Below are positions 13,124 through 24,002 of a stretch of 64,000 bases of DNA, piece after piece. Position numbers and translations under genes: made by a program. The notes beneath the pieces are model-generated. The model made no database searches. It was not told where the DNA came from and worked only from the letters and a program-made list of their open reading frames with translations. The stretch is from Diplolepis rosae (Eukaryota > Arthropoda > Insecta > Hymenoptera > Diplolepididae): positions 20,000,001 to 20,064,000 of the forward strand of contig JAPYXD010000710.1 of NCBI GenBank assembly GCA_030998225.1, in the 5' to 3' direction. Position 1 is the stretch's first letter; each line of letters opens with the position of its first letter.

Positions 13124-13489
13124 GGTATATGACGTTTTCCTAGTTTTTATCGCTAAAACGTAAAATTATTGTATTTACTCCTACACAATCTATTCCAAAT
13201 TTCACCACAGAATCATAATTGCAATACTTGAAATGTTTTTTTATCGTTCTTAGCAGCCCTCTGCAACTTAAAACTAAAAGTGGGCTGACTTTTGACTGGC
13301 GAGGGCATTAGTACTTAATGTGACCGAGCGCGGCGCTGATAAGCTTTAGGGCCGACTAACTGTCAAATGCATGGCAAAACAGTAAAGATTTGAGGTTTTT
13401 TGATATTTAGTAGTGTTTTTATCGTGTTTTTTGTTGAAAAAGTGAAGTGAATAGTTTTCTTTGTGTAAGGATATAAAAAACAATAAAAA

Positions 13490-13735
13490 ATGGTGAAGTG
13501 TATTGCCGTGAAGTGTAATTCTGGCTACAAAAATAAACGGAGTTCCGAGGAGCAAACTCGACGATTTTTTTATGTGCCAAAAGATAAAAATTTAATTAAA
13601 AAATGGCAACGCGCAATTTTAAGAGACTATATCGAAGTCAAAGAAGGTCAAGCAGTTTCTGACAAACATTTTGCTGAAAGTGACATCATCCGCGAAAGAA
13701 CAATTATTGGTCCTGACGGAATTGTTTTGGAAACG
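13490..13735 (+). CDS. THAP-type zinc finger exon (transposon-derived), one ligand lost
   Basis: ATG 13490 opens MVKCIAVKCNSGYKNK; 82 codons end at a good donor (GAAACG/GTATGT). The pattern C4-x4-C9 ... W39 ... V-x-x-K-H60-F61 is a THAP C2CH finger. The third zinc ligand, normally Cys in the VC-x2-HF motif, is Ser57 here (AVSDKHF). The fold is otherwise well preserved for an N-terminal THAP module, including the FFYVPKD strand. No downstream exon with transposase content is recognisable before 15542, so the gene is likely a remnant. It could also be a recently co-opted exon, but nothing supports that. Confidence 0.65.
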
Positions 13736-13987
13736 GTATGTATTTTTCGCATTCATTTCCTCTGTTGTATATTGTTTTGTTTATTGTGTACTTCTAATTC
13801 ACAATCCCGCCGGATTCGCTAACAGAAATTAACGTGAAACTATATTTTTACAAATATGATTCACATTTGGCTGAAATCATTTAATTTAAATTTAAAATAA
13901 GAACAATCGAAATTTCCAAGTTTAAGGTAGTTATCACCCACGAAAATTAGACCTCAGGCAAAAATAGATAATTTTGCTTTCTAGAAT

Positions 13988-14482
13988 AGCAATGTTATTA
14001 TTGAAGGGCTATTTTGAAAGAGAAAAGATTATTTTACATGAAAAAAATTTGAAACACAGAAAAATCCAATTCTTTTTCTTATCGCTTTTCGCCAAATTTT
14101 AAAAAATTATGCGATTCTAATGAATCATGAATCATTTTTTCAGAGAAAAGATTTCCCACAACTTTACCGTTTCTGATTTTTAAATACAATTTCTTTAATG
14201 GCTGAAAACATTAAAAAAAATTTCCAAAACGAAATTTTTATAAACAAATTGCTAAATTTAATAATAATTTATTCATTTTCGAAAATTGGAAATGGTTAAG
14301 TTGTAGGGAATCTTTTTCTCGAAAAAGTTATTTGTAATTTATTAAAATCGCATAATTTTTTTAAATTTGGCGAAAAGCGATAAGAAAAAAAATTGATTGA
14401 TAAAATATTTTTTTTGTGTTTCAAATTTTATTCATGTAAAATAATCTTTTCTCTTTCAAAATAACCCTTCAATAATAACAAT
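13988..14482. mobile_element. Foldback MITE, 495 bp, nested in the P-like element
   Basis: The left arm begins AGCAATGTTATTATTGAAGG and continues through gagaaaagattattttacatg. The right arm repeats all of this in inverse, ending near 14482. A second inner inverted block (cgcttttcgccaaattt near 14083, inverse near 14365) makes almost the whole element one long hairpin. Confidence 0.85.
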
Positions 14483-14648
14483 ATATAGGATCTTACATAG
14501 GATCCTGTGTAAGATCTTATGCAAGATCCTATGTAGGAATTTGGCATAGGAGCTCACATATGATCGTACATAAGATCTTATATAGGATCCTATGCAGGAT
14601 CCTATATGAGATCCTATGTGGTATCCTACACAGGATTTTTCAATAGGG
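14483..14648. repeat. TAGGATC-unit repeat, copy 2 (loop lost)
   Basis: Same unit array as 11747-12237, including the shared variant GGAATTTGGCATAGGA and the same right end (GTGGTATCCTACACAGGATT, then TTTCAATAGGG). It has no central unique loop and no left terminal CCCTATTG; it abuts the end of the foldback at 14482. Confidence 0.8.
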
Positions 14649-15516
14649 TAAAAAATGTTTATAGACGAACGACTCGATTTAAAAGAATTGTGATTAACTT
14701 ATTATTGTTATTGATGAAATTTTCTGTTATATTTTATTGTTATGTTTTATTCACAATGTGATAATTATTTTTTTCATTATATGAGTGTTTAAATGCTTCT
14801 TGTATTTATTCTATATATTGTTTATCATAAAATACTACGAAGATTGGAATATGTTTACAAGAATTACAATCTTGAAATTTTAAAATTGCCTTATTTATTA
14901 AAAATCCTATATACATCCCTAATGTCTCTTGGTTATTGCTATTTTTATAATTGCAAAATATAATTTGTGTTAGTAAAAATAGTTCATCATGTTAAATAAA
15001 TTTTAATAAACAGTTGAGTTAGTTTATTTACAACTACAGTTTAAAAAAATGCAATAACCAATTTAGAATTTTGATTTTAAAAACTAACAATTTCCACACA
15101 TTTATTTACTTCTCCCAATTACTATGACATAATTGAAATATATGAAAAACTAAATATTAATGTTTACTTGCACAAAAAAAGGTATTTATATTTGATTATA
15201 ACTTATAATCATTGCACTAAAATTCATTAATAAACTAATTATATTAATTTTTCGATTAATGACAATTTTATTGTGATTATTTCGCGTTTTATATTTATTT
15301 TATTCAATTTATTAACTGGGACAAATTTTTCTTATTGCTTTCACTCCTACTTGATCGTTCAGAAAATCAGTATATTTCACTTTTTTTCTCATATATTTTG
15401 TATTACTATATGCCAGAAAAATTCAACTTCATTTTTCTGTAAAAAAAAACACGAAAAGGCAGTTTAAATTTAAAAAAAACATAAATATTTACATTTTTGT
15501 CATGTATTTGAAAGCA
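14649..15516. other. AT-rich interior of the P-like element
   Basis: Very AT-rich sequence with scattered stops in all frames. I see no transposase motif or further repeat. It is bounded on the right by the inverted terminal sequence at 15517. Confidence 0.4.
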
Positions 15517-15631
15517 AGTCGGCCCTAAAGGTAATCAGCGCCACCATTTCGCCTGGTGGTCATGACCCAACTCTCAGCCAACTTTTATTCTACAGGCCTC
15601 CAGAAGAGTAGCACTGGGCTGGTTCTTAGCC

Positions 15632-15800
15632 ATAAAGGAGTAATTACACCTCTGCATGCAGGCATTATGCATGCAGGTTACCATGGTAACATACAAGAGA
15701 GAAAGAGACCGACAATTTTCCTGTTTCTTTCCCACTAATATGTTACCATGGTAACCTGCATGCATAATGCCTGCATGCAAAGGTGTAATTCCTCCTTAAT
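15632..15800. mobile_element. Palindromic MITE (GCATGCAGG / TTACCATGGTAAC family), copy 1
   Basis: The arms are about 60 bp: taaaggagtaattacacct, then two GCATGCAGG-type motifs and GTTACCATGGTAAC, inverted exactly on the right side (15742-15800). The spacer is about 48 bp and contains agagagaaagagaccgac. A second copy at about 32418-32893 is split by a hAT-like insertion. Confidence 0.85.
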
Positions 15801-15839
15801 AATCCAAGGTCAGAGAACGGTCAGAGAACAGTCAGAGGG

Positions 15840-16187
15840 TAGGCTCAGAAACGCAAAACAATAACGAATCTTTAATATGGACGTTTGCACCCAAACATAA
15901 TCATGCCAGAGTACAGACAATCCAAATTGCAAACTATTTTGCAGGTTCTATTTTCAATGAAGGCTTCCGAACCATTTTGAATATTATGAAAATTATGGGA
16001 ATGTCAATTGGTCCAGAAAGCCATAGGTTTGTTGTTCGGCGCGATGAAGCTAGAATCGAACGTTCTGAGTTTCGAACTTCAAGAGCTTCAAAAGAATGAA
16101 GGACTTCTCTTTTTACGGAGAGAAATTCTCTAAATATTCAATTTGAGGTAGAAGAAGGCGTGATGTATGGAGCCAGAATCGCTGATT
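15840..16187 (+). pseudogene. Decayed Mutator-like transposase gene, 3' piece
   Basis: In one frame this reads GSETQNNNESLIWTFAPKH, then IQIANYFAGSIFNEGFRTIL, then MGMSIGPESHRFVVRRDEAR. After one stop it ends FEVEEGVMYGARIAD. It continues directly from the 5' piece: family members read RCL-x-TQNNNES without a gap, and here RCL is at 12772-12780. The piece is therefore the downstream half of one gene copy separated by about 3 kb of later insertions. Confidence 0.6.
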
Positions 16188-16370
16188 GACGAAATGTACC
16201 AGGGGTGTTAGCTGAAATTTGCCGGTTTTACTCATAGATGTCGCTAGAGATATGTATACATTTCTATGATTTGGCATCTATGTCATATTTTTCTATGGAC
16301 AATAACCTTCAAAAATACACAATTACATTCTGCAAAAATAATAGCATCATAGTTGTTTACCTCAGTGAAT

Positions 16371-16718
16371 ATGTCGAGTTTCGTTCCAAGTAAATCGCAT
16401 TTGCGGCATTCGTTGCTTTTCTTATTTCATCAAAAGAAAAAAGCAGTTGAAGCTCATCGATTACTGGTAGAAACTTATGGTGAACATGCTCCAGTGATTA
16501 GAACATGTGAGACATGGTTTCGTCAATTTAAAAGTGGAGATTTCGATTTAACAGACAATGAACATCCTGGTACAGCGAAAAAGTTCGAAGACGAGGAATT
16601 GCAGGCGTTATTGGATGAAGACCCAACCCAATCGCAACAACAATTGGCACAAAAACTAAATGTGACCCGAGGAGCAATTTGCCAACGTTTAAAAGCCATG
16701 GGAAAAATCCAAAAGTAA
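16371..16718 (+). pseudogene. Truncated mariner transposase, DNA-binding half only
   Basis: ATG 16371 opens a 115-codon frame matching the N-terminal half of mariner (Mos1-like) transposases. There is a first helix-turn-helix (HQKKKAVEAHRLLVETYGEH, TCETWFRQFKSGDFD), the linker EHPGTAKKFEDEELQALLDE, and a second helix-turn-helix (TQSQQQLAQKLNVTRGAICQ, RLKAMGKIQK). A stop follows exactly where WVPHEL would begin the catalytic domain, and no DDD catalytic segment follows. The frame itself is intact, so loss by internal deletion is more likely than slow decay. The promoter side (16206-16370) may be the element's own left end. Confidence 0.8.
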
Positions 16719-17654
16719 ACGCGTTTTTCTCTAAACTACTTTTTTCGAAACGTTTGTCACAAAATCTTAAGTTCTAACCGACCAATTTTCTTGAAATTTG
16801 GCATGAATTTTCTTTATATATCCCTCTTTGGTACGAACCAACAAAAAATCAAAATTTTCAATTTCTATTTTAAAAAATTTTGAAACCGTTAACAAATGAC
16901 TAAAAAAAATCTACCTCTTTTTTGAGTAGCCGCCATTTTGCAGGAAAATTTTTTTTCCATTTTTCCTGGTTCCTATCATAATGATATTTGTACTGATGAA
17001 TAATTTACCTTTTTTTCTTTTTCAGATGACCAAAAGGGTGGAAATTGTGACAAGATGGACACGATCTTTTTTTTTCCCCCTCTACTTCAACAGCGTGTAA
17101 CTGCAAGATATATATATTTTTTTGAAAATTTTTTTTTGAATTTTTAATGTATAAATAAATAAATAAATGATAAAAAAATGGATGGTTAAAAATTTGATTC
17201 CTTTTTTTTTATTGACTGTCAAAAAATGCCCGAAATTCAGGATTCTAGACTAGAATACCCCCTTCATTGGAAATATATGAGAAGGCGGGTCTTATTTTCA
17301 AATTCCTGCAGCAAAAAATCATTTTTTGAAAATATGGTATGCGTGAAAATATGTTTTATTATGCAAAAGGAATCGAACTAAATTATTAAATTATTAAAAT
17401 AAAAAATGTGTCAAAATTAGTCAAATTTATTGTATAATAAAACATATTCTCACTAGGAAAATTTTATCAGCAAATGCTACTTTACTCCGAAAATTGAAAC
17501 ATAAGATCCTTTCCCGTACATTCCCAAAATAAAAGAAATCCCCTTAGTGTCCAAAATAAGTATATATCATATATTAGTTTAAAAGCTTTGATTGATTTAC
17601 CCACGATATATCGACAACCCGGGTCAACCGAGACATGAATATCATTGTCTGTCA
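16719..17654. other. Low-complexity sequence after the mariner fragment
   Basis: AT-rich, with runs of A and T and a (TAAA)n-like patch near 17150-17170. No catalytic mariner sequence and no other gene is recognisable. GTTTTATTATGCAAAAGG near 17350 and TAATAAAACATATTCTCAC near 17435 form a weak local inverted repeat. Confidence 0.4.
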
Positions 17655-17945
17655 TTGTTGTGCAGTTACGCATAACTGGAGGGTTTTTACGTAAAATACC
17701 TAAGTGAGGTATTTTTCGTAATAAACGGGTAGTGGAAAATGACGTCAGGTCGCATTAACACTTCTGCCTACCAGGATTGTGTACGTAAATTACCTTATGT
17801 AAACTGCGTAACCTTTATTTTGGTAAGAAATATACGTCCTTAGTTTTTTCACGGTATTTATGAGGCAGGGGGGGGGGTAAATTACGTATTTACTTCCTGC
17901 AGAAAACCTTAAGCAGCCTTAAGTTACATGTCACTTTACAACACT
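17655..17945. mobile_element. MITE of the TACGTAA-rich family, copy 1
   Basis: The left end is TGTGCAGTTACGCATAACTG followed by TTTTTACGTAAAATACC. The interior has a GGGGGGTAAATTACGTATTT stretch and the right side (agaaaaccttaag...) is partly inverse to the left. Relatives with the same order of landmarks occur at about 32932-33075, 36560-36755, 50553-50610 and 50726-50935. The hAT-like insertion at 32459-32768 shares the ACGCATAACT-type subterminal sequence. Confidence 0.6.
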
Positions 17946-19448
17946 GCTGCACGTATGTTGCTTACCCACCCCTGATGACTACGGCAAGACTTCTGTTGTA
18001 TTTTAAAAATGAAGCGGTAAATTTTAAAAAGCTCGAAAATTAGGTGTGGCAAACTCAGTATACAAAAGTGCTGAATTGATTATTTTACCGGAACTTATGA
18101 TGTACAATATTTCAAACGTTTTAATTGTGCAAAATTAAAAAAAATTATTCCTTATCTTAAACGTAAAATTAATATTTTCAACTACACATGAAACATGGGT
18201 GACTTATTTGTACTTGTTAATTTTGTATAATTACCTTGGTTTTAATAAACATTTAACACATGTTTGTTTACTTATACACATAATATCCATGTACACTATA
18301 TAATCTATAATTCTAAATCACCTAGACTATTTGGCAATTTTGCTTACGCAATTTTTACCATTATTCAAGTATCAATATGAAGATTCAAAAATAAAATAAA
18401 TTGACCAATGTTTATTCCGTTTTAAATGTTTTTTTAAATTCATAAAAAAACAATTTTTTGCTAAGAATAAATTAGTACCTATGCTGTTAAACTTTTCGTT
18501 GCAAATTTCATTTATTTATAAAATTAACATATAAAACGTGTATTAGACGAGAATTTTCACGAATCTCTGGTTTTATTTTATACAGAATGGACAGAAGTTA
18601 TTTGTTAAGATAGTATTGATATTAGAATTATGGGTAAATTTTCCAATACTTTCATCATTCAACTTAAGAATTACAAGACTTATGTAACATCAGTTTTTCA
18701 TAGAAAATTTAAAAATGATAGTAAAAAATGTTTTTTGACCTACTAGAGAATAATTTTTTTTTTGTATATACACGTCAAAAGGATGCGAATCATCAATTTC
18801 AAGATTATTCTTTCGTTTCTAATATTTTGGCAATGCTGTTGCAATATCAGAATTTCGAAATAATAATAATAAAAAGTCCACTTTTTACACTTTGAAACAA
18901 ATTTTTCAAATTTTTAGTATTTCAAAACACTGATTTGTATTTATTATCTCATGAAAAATTTAATAATGTAAAATACATTGCTTATAATCTTTAAATTATA
19001 CATTCATGGGCCGAGATAATTAATACTTAATGAACAAATGTCAATATTAATAGACTGCTCGCACTGTACGTGAGTTTATGCAGCCTAATTCGCTGACTAT
19101 AAGACCGCAATTACTTAAATACATAAAATATTTCTTATATAGGCATTTTTATCTAAGAAGTACACTCAATTCGAAGCTGGAATACAATAGTGAACAAAAT
19201 TTCAATTTAATTGATAGTAATTCGTTGATGAAAAAGCCTACAGTTTTCATTCATGGATTTAACTATAAAACAGGCTAACAAAATTTTAAAAAATTACTTT
19301 TATCGACGTAAAGGAGACTTTAAAGGTCCTAAAGTGGGGGTTATAAAAATTGTCAGGACAGATGCATTTATGTTCCAATGCATAAAGTGTAACCAATAAA
19401 GTGTCTCGTGATCAAGTTCTATAAATGACTTCATCTGTGATTTTCATT
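17946..19448. other. Intergenic, nothing recognised
   Basis: AT-rich sequence between the repeat block and the 3' end of the double-chromodomain gene. A 66-codon frame near 19078 has no recognisable protein features. Part of the right side is likely 3' UTR of the minus-strand gene. Confidence 0.45.
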
Positions 19449-21033
19449 TCATTCATCACATCCTTGGTATGAGACTCTGGAAGGAATAGAAGATTAAATC
19501 ACTTGTGATTTTTCCAATTCTTTATATATTAAAACTTTTTTCCTTACCTCTGTTTATCCATATTACGACGAGAATGCCGTCTTCCATGTGCTGCAAGAGA
19601 ATAATGTTTTGTAAGAGAAGGGTTTGCTCTAAGTTCTCTCATGTCTGTTTTTTTAGCCTTATCTAATTTTTCCATAAATTTCTCAATCAAGTCAGGACAA
19701 TTAAGATTTTCTTCTGGTTCCCAAGTATCGTCAGATGCAGTAAAGCCTTTCCATCGAATAAGGAACTCTCGTGACTTATTTTTTTTGAAGTGAACCTCGA
19801 TTATTCGCTCTACTTCGAATTCTTTTTCTTCATCTTTAACCTCTTTAACCTCTTTCTCATCTTTATCATCCTTCTCCATCTTCTCTTCCTTGTCATCGTT
19901 TTCTGCTTCGTCCTTCACTGCATAAATACAAAATTTTAATAATAAAATGTCACACTATATTTTTATGGATCAATATCCCTTACATGAACAAATTTCTTAT
20001 TAAAAAAAAAAGGGCGCGAGATTTCATGCGATACTAAGTAAATTACGAATCACAAGAAATTATTTAGCTTTAACTATTACCTTCATCTTTTTTTATTTTT
20101 TTGGAAGACTTCTTTGTTTGTTTACTTTTCGTTGGTTTTGGTGTCTTTTCTGCTGCATCATCTTCGGCTGCTTCTGCCAGAAAATCTTCGATCAATTGTG
20201 GGCAATTCAAATCTTTTTCCTGTTCCCAAGTGTCAGCATCTTCCCCATAACCCTTCCATCTCACCAAGAATTGACGACGGCCCTTGATGGTACGCTGTGC
20301 AACCACTTTTTCTACCTATATAAACATAAATCAGGCACTAAATAACATAATTATGTTGACTAATGTTTAGTTGATCAAATTATGAATCGAATATCATTTT
20401 TTTAAATATTATCTCTGGATAAAAAGTTTTATTTTTAAAAAGTTCAAGTTTCCCTCTTATAAAAATACACGCGATTTTTCAAGTGATTATGCAATCCATG
20501 CGAATTTACGTTAATTTTTGCAAAAGTTTTCTAAAAATGAAGTAGAATTCAATGGCGTCTACTCAGGTATGTATACATAATCGAAAGCATCAGTCCTGAA
20601 ATTATAATATTTATTCAAACGAATAAATAAAAATGTATAATGGAAGAAAATGAAGTAATAGAAAACTTACTTCGTATTCGTCATCTTCCTCTTCTTGTGA
20701 AGGAACTGGAGGTTTTTCCTCTTTCTTGCGACGTTTCGAACCACCCCCTTTGACGCTAGCGGTCCCGTTTTCTTGTTCGTTTCCGGCCGGCTTTTCTTGC
20801 TCCTCGTTTTCAACTGTTTCATCCGCTTGTTCAGCCGCCTTTCCTCGACGCGATGAACGTTTTCTGCCATTGGATTTAGATTTACGTGTTGTAGTTTCTG
20901 ATCTTTCGCTAGCAGTCTCCTCTGCTTCGTTATCTGAAGCCCGCGTGACGCCCGACGCGACGCCATTTTCTTCTGATTCGCCGTCGCTCGTTTCAGACTT
21001 TCTACGTTTGCCTTTCATGCTGAGTTTTCGCAT
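19449..21033 (-). CDS. Double-chromodomain nuclear protein
   Basis: Four exons: 21033-20671, 20315-20081, 19917-19548, 19476-19449; 996 nt, 331 residues. The N-terminal ~115 residues are charged and disordered (KGKRRKSETSDGESEENG, SKRRKKEEKP). Chromodomain 1 (about 119-168) reads EYEVEKVVAQR ... FLVRWKGY ... DTWEQ, with cage residues Tyr, Trp, Tyr. After a Lys/Thr-rich linker and an acidic Glu/Lys stretch, chromodomain 2 (about 232-285) reads EFEVERIIEV ... FLIRWKGF ... DTWEPEENL, with Phe, Trp, Phe in the cage positions. Both should therefore be able to hold methyl-lysine. There is no chromoshadow domain, so this is not a standard HP1. I do not recognise the family. Start: the first in-frame ATG is 21033, with a second at 21018. 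The nine-codon last exon is inferred from splice signals only. Confidence 0.8.
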
Positions 21034-22560
21034 GTGCCTCTTGTCCAGGAAACTGTGCTGCAAAAAGCCTTCTTTCACTCGTCACCACAAATTTTTGCTT
21101 TCTTTATCTTATCACCGGCCAACCAATTCTACTTTTTTCGCTTTTACGTTCATAAATCACTAATGCTATTTAGTTGAAAGTCTACTGTTACCGGTGACGG
21201 TAACAACACAAAGCAGCATCAAATCTGTTTTCTTTCAAGTTCACAAACTCTCACTTCACTATTCGGTGATAAATATATATTTATATTAAACAAGTAAATT
21301 CTTCGAAGTGGTTTAACTACGCGCTTTGCCGCGTCTACACAACAGTTCACATAGGCATCTTTTACTGCACTTTTTGCTGCACACAACTACTGTGCACACG
21401 ACGCTCGGCGGGAGTTTCATCGACCAATCGTAGCGCTTCCTCATTCCTTGACAAAACTATGGCGCCCAAATTTTAACCAATTAGGTTTCTTAAATGTAAT
21501 GCTATTTAACCCGATAACATAACCCTGTGCTGGATTGGTTAATGAATTTGACCTGATGACCACTGGTTAGGGGGGCAAAGACTTTTCTATTTTTTTAATT
21601 TTAATTTACGAAATTTAAACGTGGTTCCACGAACATAAATTCTCACACCAAATTTTAAAATAATTCTCTTACTTGAAAAGGAAAAAATACAATGGTATCT
21701 CAAAGCTATCCCCCGGAAGTCACCTAGCGCTCTCTATTGTATAAAATATGAATGAGTGATAGCAATAGCGGGTAGCAACTAACAAGCAAACTTAAGGCAA
21801 TGTACGACATAGGTCAAAAGACTATGTTTCCAAAAATAGTTTACTAAATTTAGTTTCTGCAACTTTTTTTCAAAAATATTAATCATTTTTTCGTGAAACT
21901 TTGGGATATGGTAAAGGACCTACTAAGACAGGTGCTGTGGCTTCTCTATGGGTTATCGAGCAAACAAATTATTCATTGTAATGTTGACCCAATTAACAAT
22001 TATTATTTTTGAGAAAAGTTGTAAAAACCAAACTCAATCAATATTTACATATATTAACTTGATCTATACGGTACATGCCATTAAGGCTGTGTGATAAGGT
22101 CTGGCGTCACCAATAGCATTTCACAAAATTTTCCATATTGCTCTCTTATCGGGGAAACTCGTCCAAATTATAAATTTAATGTAATTGGCAACAGACTACA
22201 AGAATAAAAAAAACTACTAACTTTACTTTACGTCATTTTTATTCGAAAAAAATAATTATTTCTTGCTGAAATTTTGGGAAATCATAAAGGGCCTGCTGAA
22301 ATAGGTTTCGTGACATCTCTTTCAGATTGTTTCAAAAATAATAGTCATTTCTTGCTGTAAGTTTGAAAACTGATGAGACAGGTTATTCACTGCCATTGCT
22401 TTCATCCTGGGTGGAATTTATCCCTTCCATTCTACCATTTTATTGAAACAAAAACAATCTTTCAAGTATAATTTACGGTAATTTTTTAAATATATTACTT
22501 TTTTAAGTTCTTCAATTATATAAAAAAAATTTCCGAAATTATGCTTGAAGAATTGCTTTT
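21034..22560. other. Upstream region of the chromodomain gene, then degenerate sequence
   Basis: 21034-21480 is less AT-rich and is probably promoter/5' UTR of the chromodomain gene; a possible 5' UTR acceptor (TTTTTGCAG) lies near 21056-21064 on the minus strand. From about 21800, short phrases recur loosely at 21880-21960 and 22250-22320 (TTTCTTGCTGAAATTTTGGG type) and again near 60430-60480. They suggest an old, decayed repeat family. Confidence 0.4.
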
Positions 22561-22599
22561 TTTCAATCAAATGCTAACGTGGAGGGGGTAAATGCCATC

Positions 22600-22855
22600 C
22601 GCGATCGAAGAACATTGATTCACTGTATTACCGACCTATTAGATCTTCTCATTTGCTCTCATTTGAGAAGGACGTTAGAGTGCATATCAGACGACAGTCA
22701 AATGTTTCGAGCACTTCTTTTTACAAGAGAAAAGAAGACAAAGATATCGAAAATCTTTTACTCACTTACGAAAGAGAAGTTAAAACGGATCGGAATATTT
22801 GAAGGTCTTCATGACGTCACATTTGCTTCCACTCTTAAACAAAAATTCTAGCAAG
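22600..22855 (+). repeat. Diverged repeat, uninterrupted copy
   Basis: The stretch from about 22660 (cgttagagtgcatatcagac) to about 22850 (ttcatgacgtcacatttgct) is matched at 23385-23455 and 24003-24110, where a foldback element interrupts it. A 90-codon open frame covers this copy, but the second copy does not preserve it and no protein family is recognisable. I call it a dispersed or duplicated repeat rather than a gene. Confidence 0.5.
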
Positions 22856-23455
22856 AAATAATTATCAAAAAAATGTAATACAAGGTTACGTAATTTCAGA
22901 TACAAACATGTAGAACCCTGAAGTCAATAAAACTTGCTAATTTCATAAGTAAAACATGCCCTTAAGACCATTTAAAAATAAGTACAGACCACGAATATTA
23001 TCGTCGTTGACGTTGTCTGTGGGCACGAATGACTGTCGAAAAAATGATAAGATTGGAATACAGTTTAATACACTTTATCAGAGTCCAAAAAAAACACAAG
23101 TCTGTTAGCCCGACATATACGACAAAAATTCATGAAACTCGACCATTTGCAAAATTTTTGCAAACTGATTTTTGAAACATTAAGATGTTTCTATCGCGAT
23201 TTCAGATAGAACAGTATATCTTTTATCTAGTTTGGTTCTGCGCATAAAAACAGTAAAACTAATGCGCATAACTTAATCGGAAGCAAGGCATTAATGAACG
23301 TTACTGTACTCAAATAAACTCACAAATTATCTTTATATGACATTTTTTGACCTGATATAGACCTTTATTCCTTTTAGAAAAACGCTAAGGCGCATATCAG
23401 GCGATATTCACATGCTTCGAACACTTTCCGCAAGAGAAACGAAGACAAAGGTACC

Positions 23456-24002
23456 CACCCAGGAAAAAAGAAACGATTGATTGAAATTTCTGTGAATTGC
23501 GTATATTAAAATTTACGATTGAAGGTTTCTGAATCTGCAGTTTTATCTGAAAACGATTGCATCGAAATATTGTTGAATTGCGTTCAGGACTTTTCAATCG
23601 TATAAATTTGTTTCAATAGCGTTGAATCGTAGTTTTACGATTAACTAACACAGTCCATTAAATTTGAATCGTCAAGATACATTTCGTGAATTGTTTTTAC
23701 GCTTCTTCCATTTGTAAAATTTTGTTTTCCTTATGTTAATCGTAATTTCACAATTGGGATAAACAATTCATGGAATGTATCTTGACGATTCAAATTTTAT
23801 GGACTGTGTCACTTAATCGTATAACTACGATTCAACGTCATTGAAACAAATATATACGATTGAAAAGTCCTGAACGCAATTCAACAATGTTTCGATGCAA
23901 TTATTTTCAGATAAAACTGCAGATTCAGAAACCACTAATCGTAAATTTTATGATACGCAATTGATAGAAATTCCAATTACTTGTTTCTTTTTTCCCGGGT
24001 AT
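23456..24002. mobile_element. Foldback MITE, ~547 bp, inserted into a repeat
   Basis: The ends are TACCCAGGAAAAAAGAAAC and, inverted, TTTCTTTTTTCCCGGGTA. Each arm of about 240 bp matches the other nearly throughout (for example aactgcagattcagaaacc on both sides, and tcttgacgattcaaat near the centre). Comparison with 22600-22855 shows the host repeat resumes on the right, which defines the insertion. TA at both edges would fit a Tc1/mariner-type TA target. Confidence 0.85.

Larger units (their letters stand above)
13331..15542. mobile_element. THAP-bearing, P-like DNA transposon, degenerate
   Basis: CGGCGCTGATAAGCTTTAGG (13331, continuing GCCGACT to 13357) is matched in inverse by AGTCGGCCCTAAAGGTAATC (15517, continuing AGCGCC to 15542), with about three differences. 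The pair flanks a 2.2 kb interval whose left part carries a THAP-domain exon read inwards. THAP domains are the DNA-binding part of P-element transposases, hence the assignment. No catalytic region remains visible: the centre is AT-rich and contains two later foldback insertions (13988-14482 and 14483-14648). I could not settle a target-site duplication. Confidence 0.6.

Noticed and set aside
19078..19278. 66-codon frame as a small gene
   Set aside because: No true family pattern, very AT-biased composition, and it sits in the 3' flank of an opposite-strand gene.
22579..22851. 90-codon open frame as a gene
   Set aside because: It coincides with a duplicated repeat, the second copy does not keep the frame, and no family features are present.
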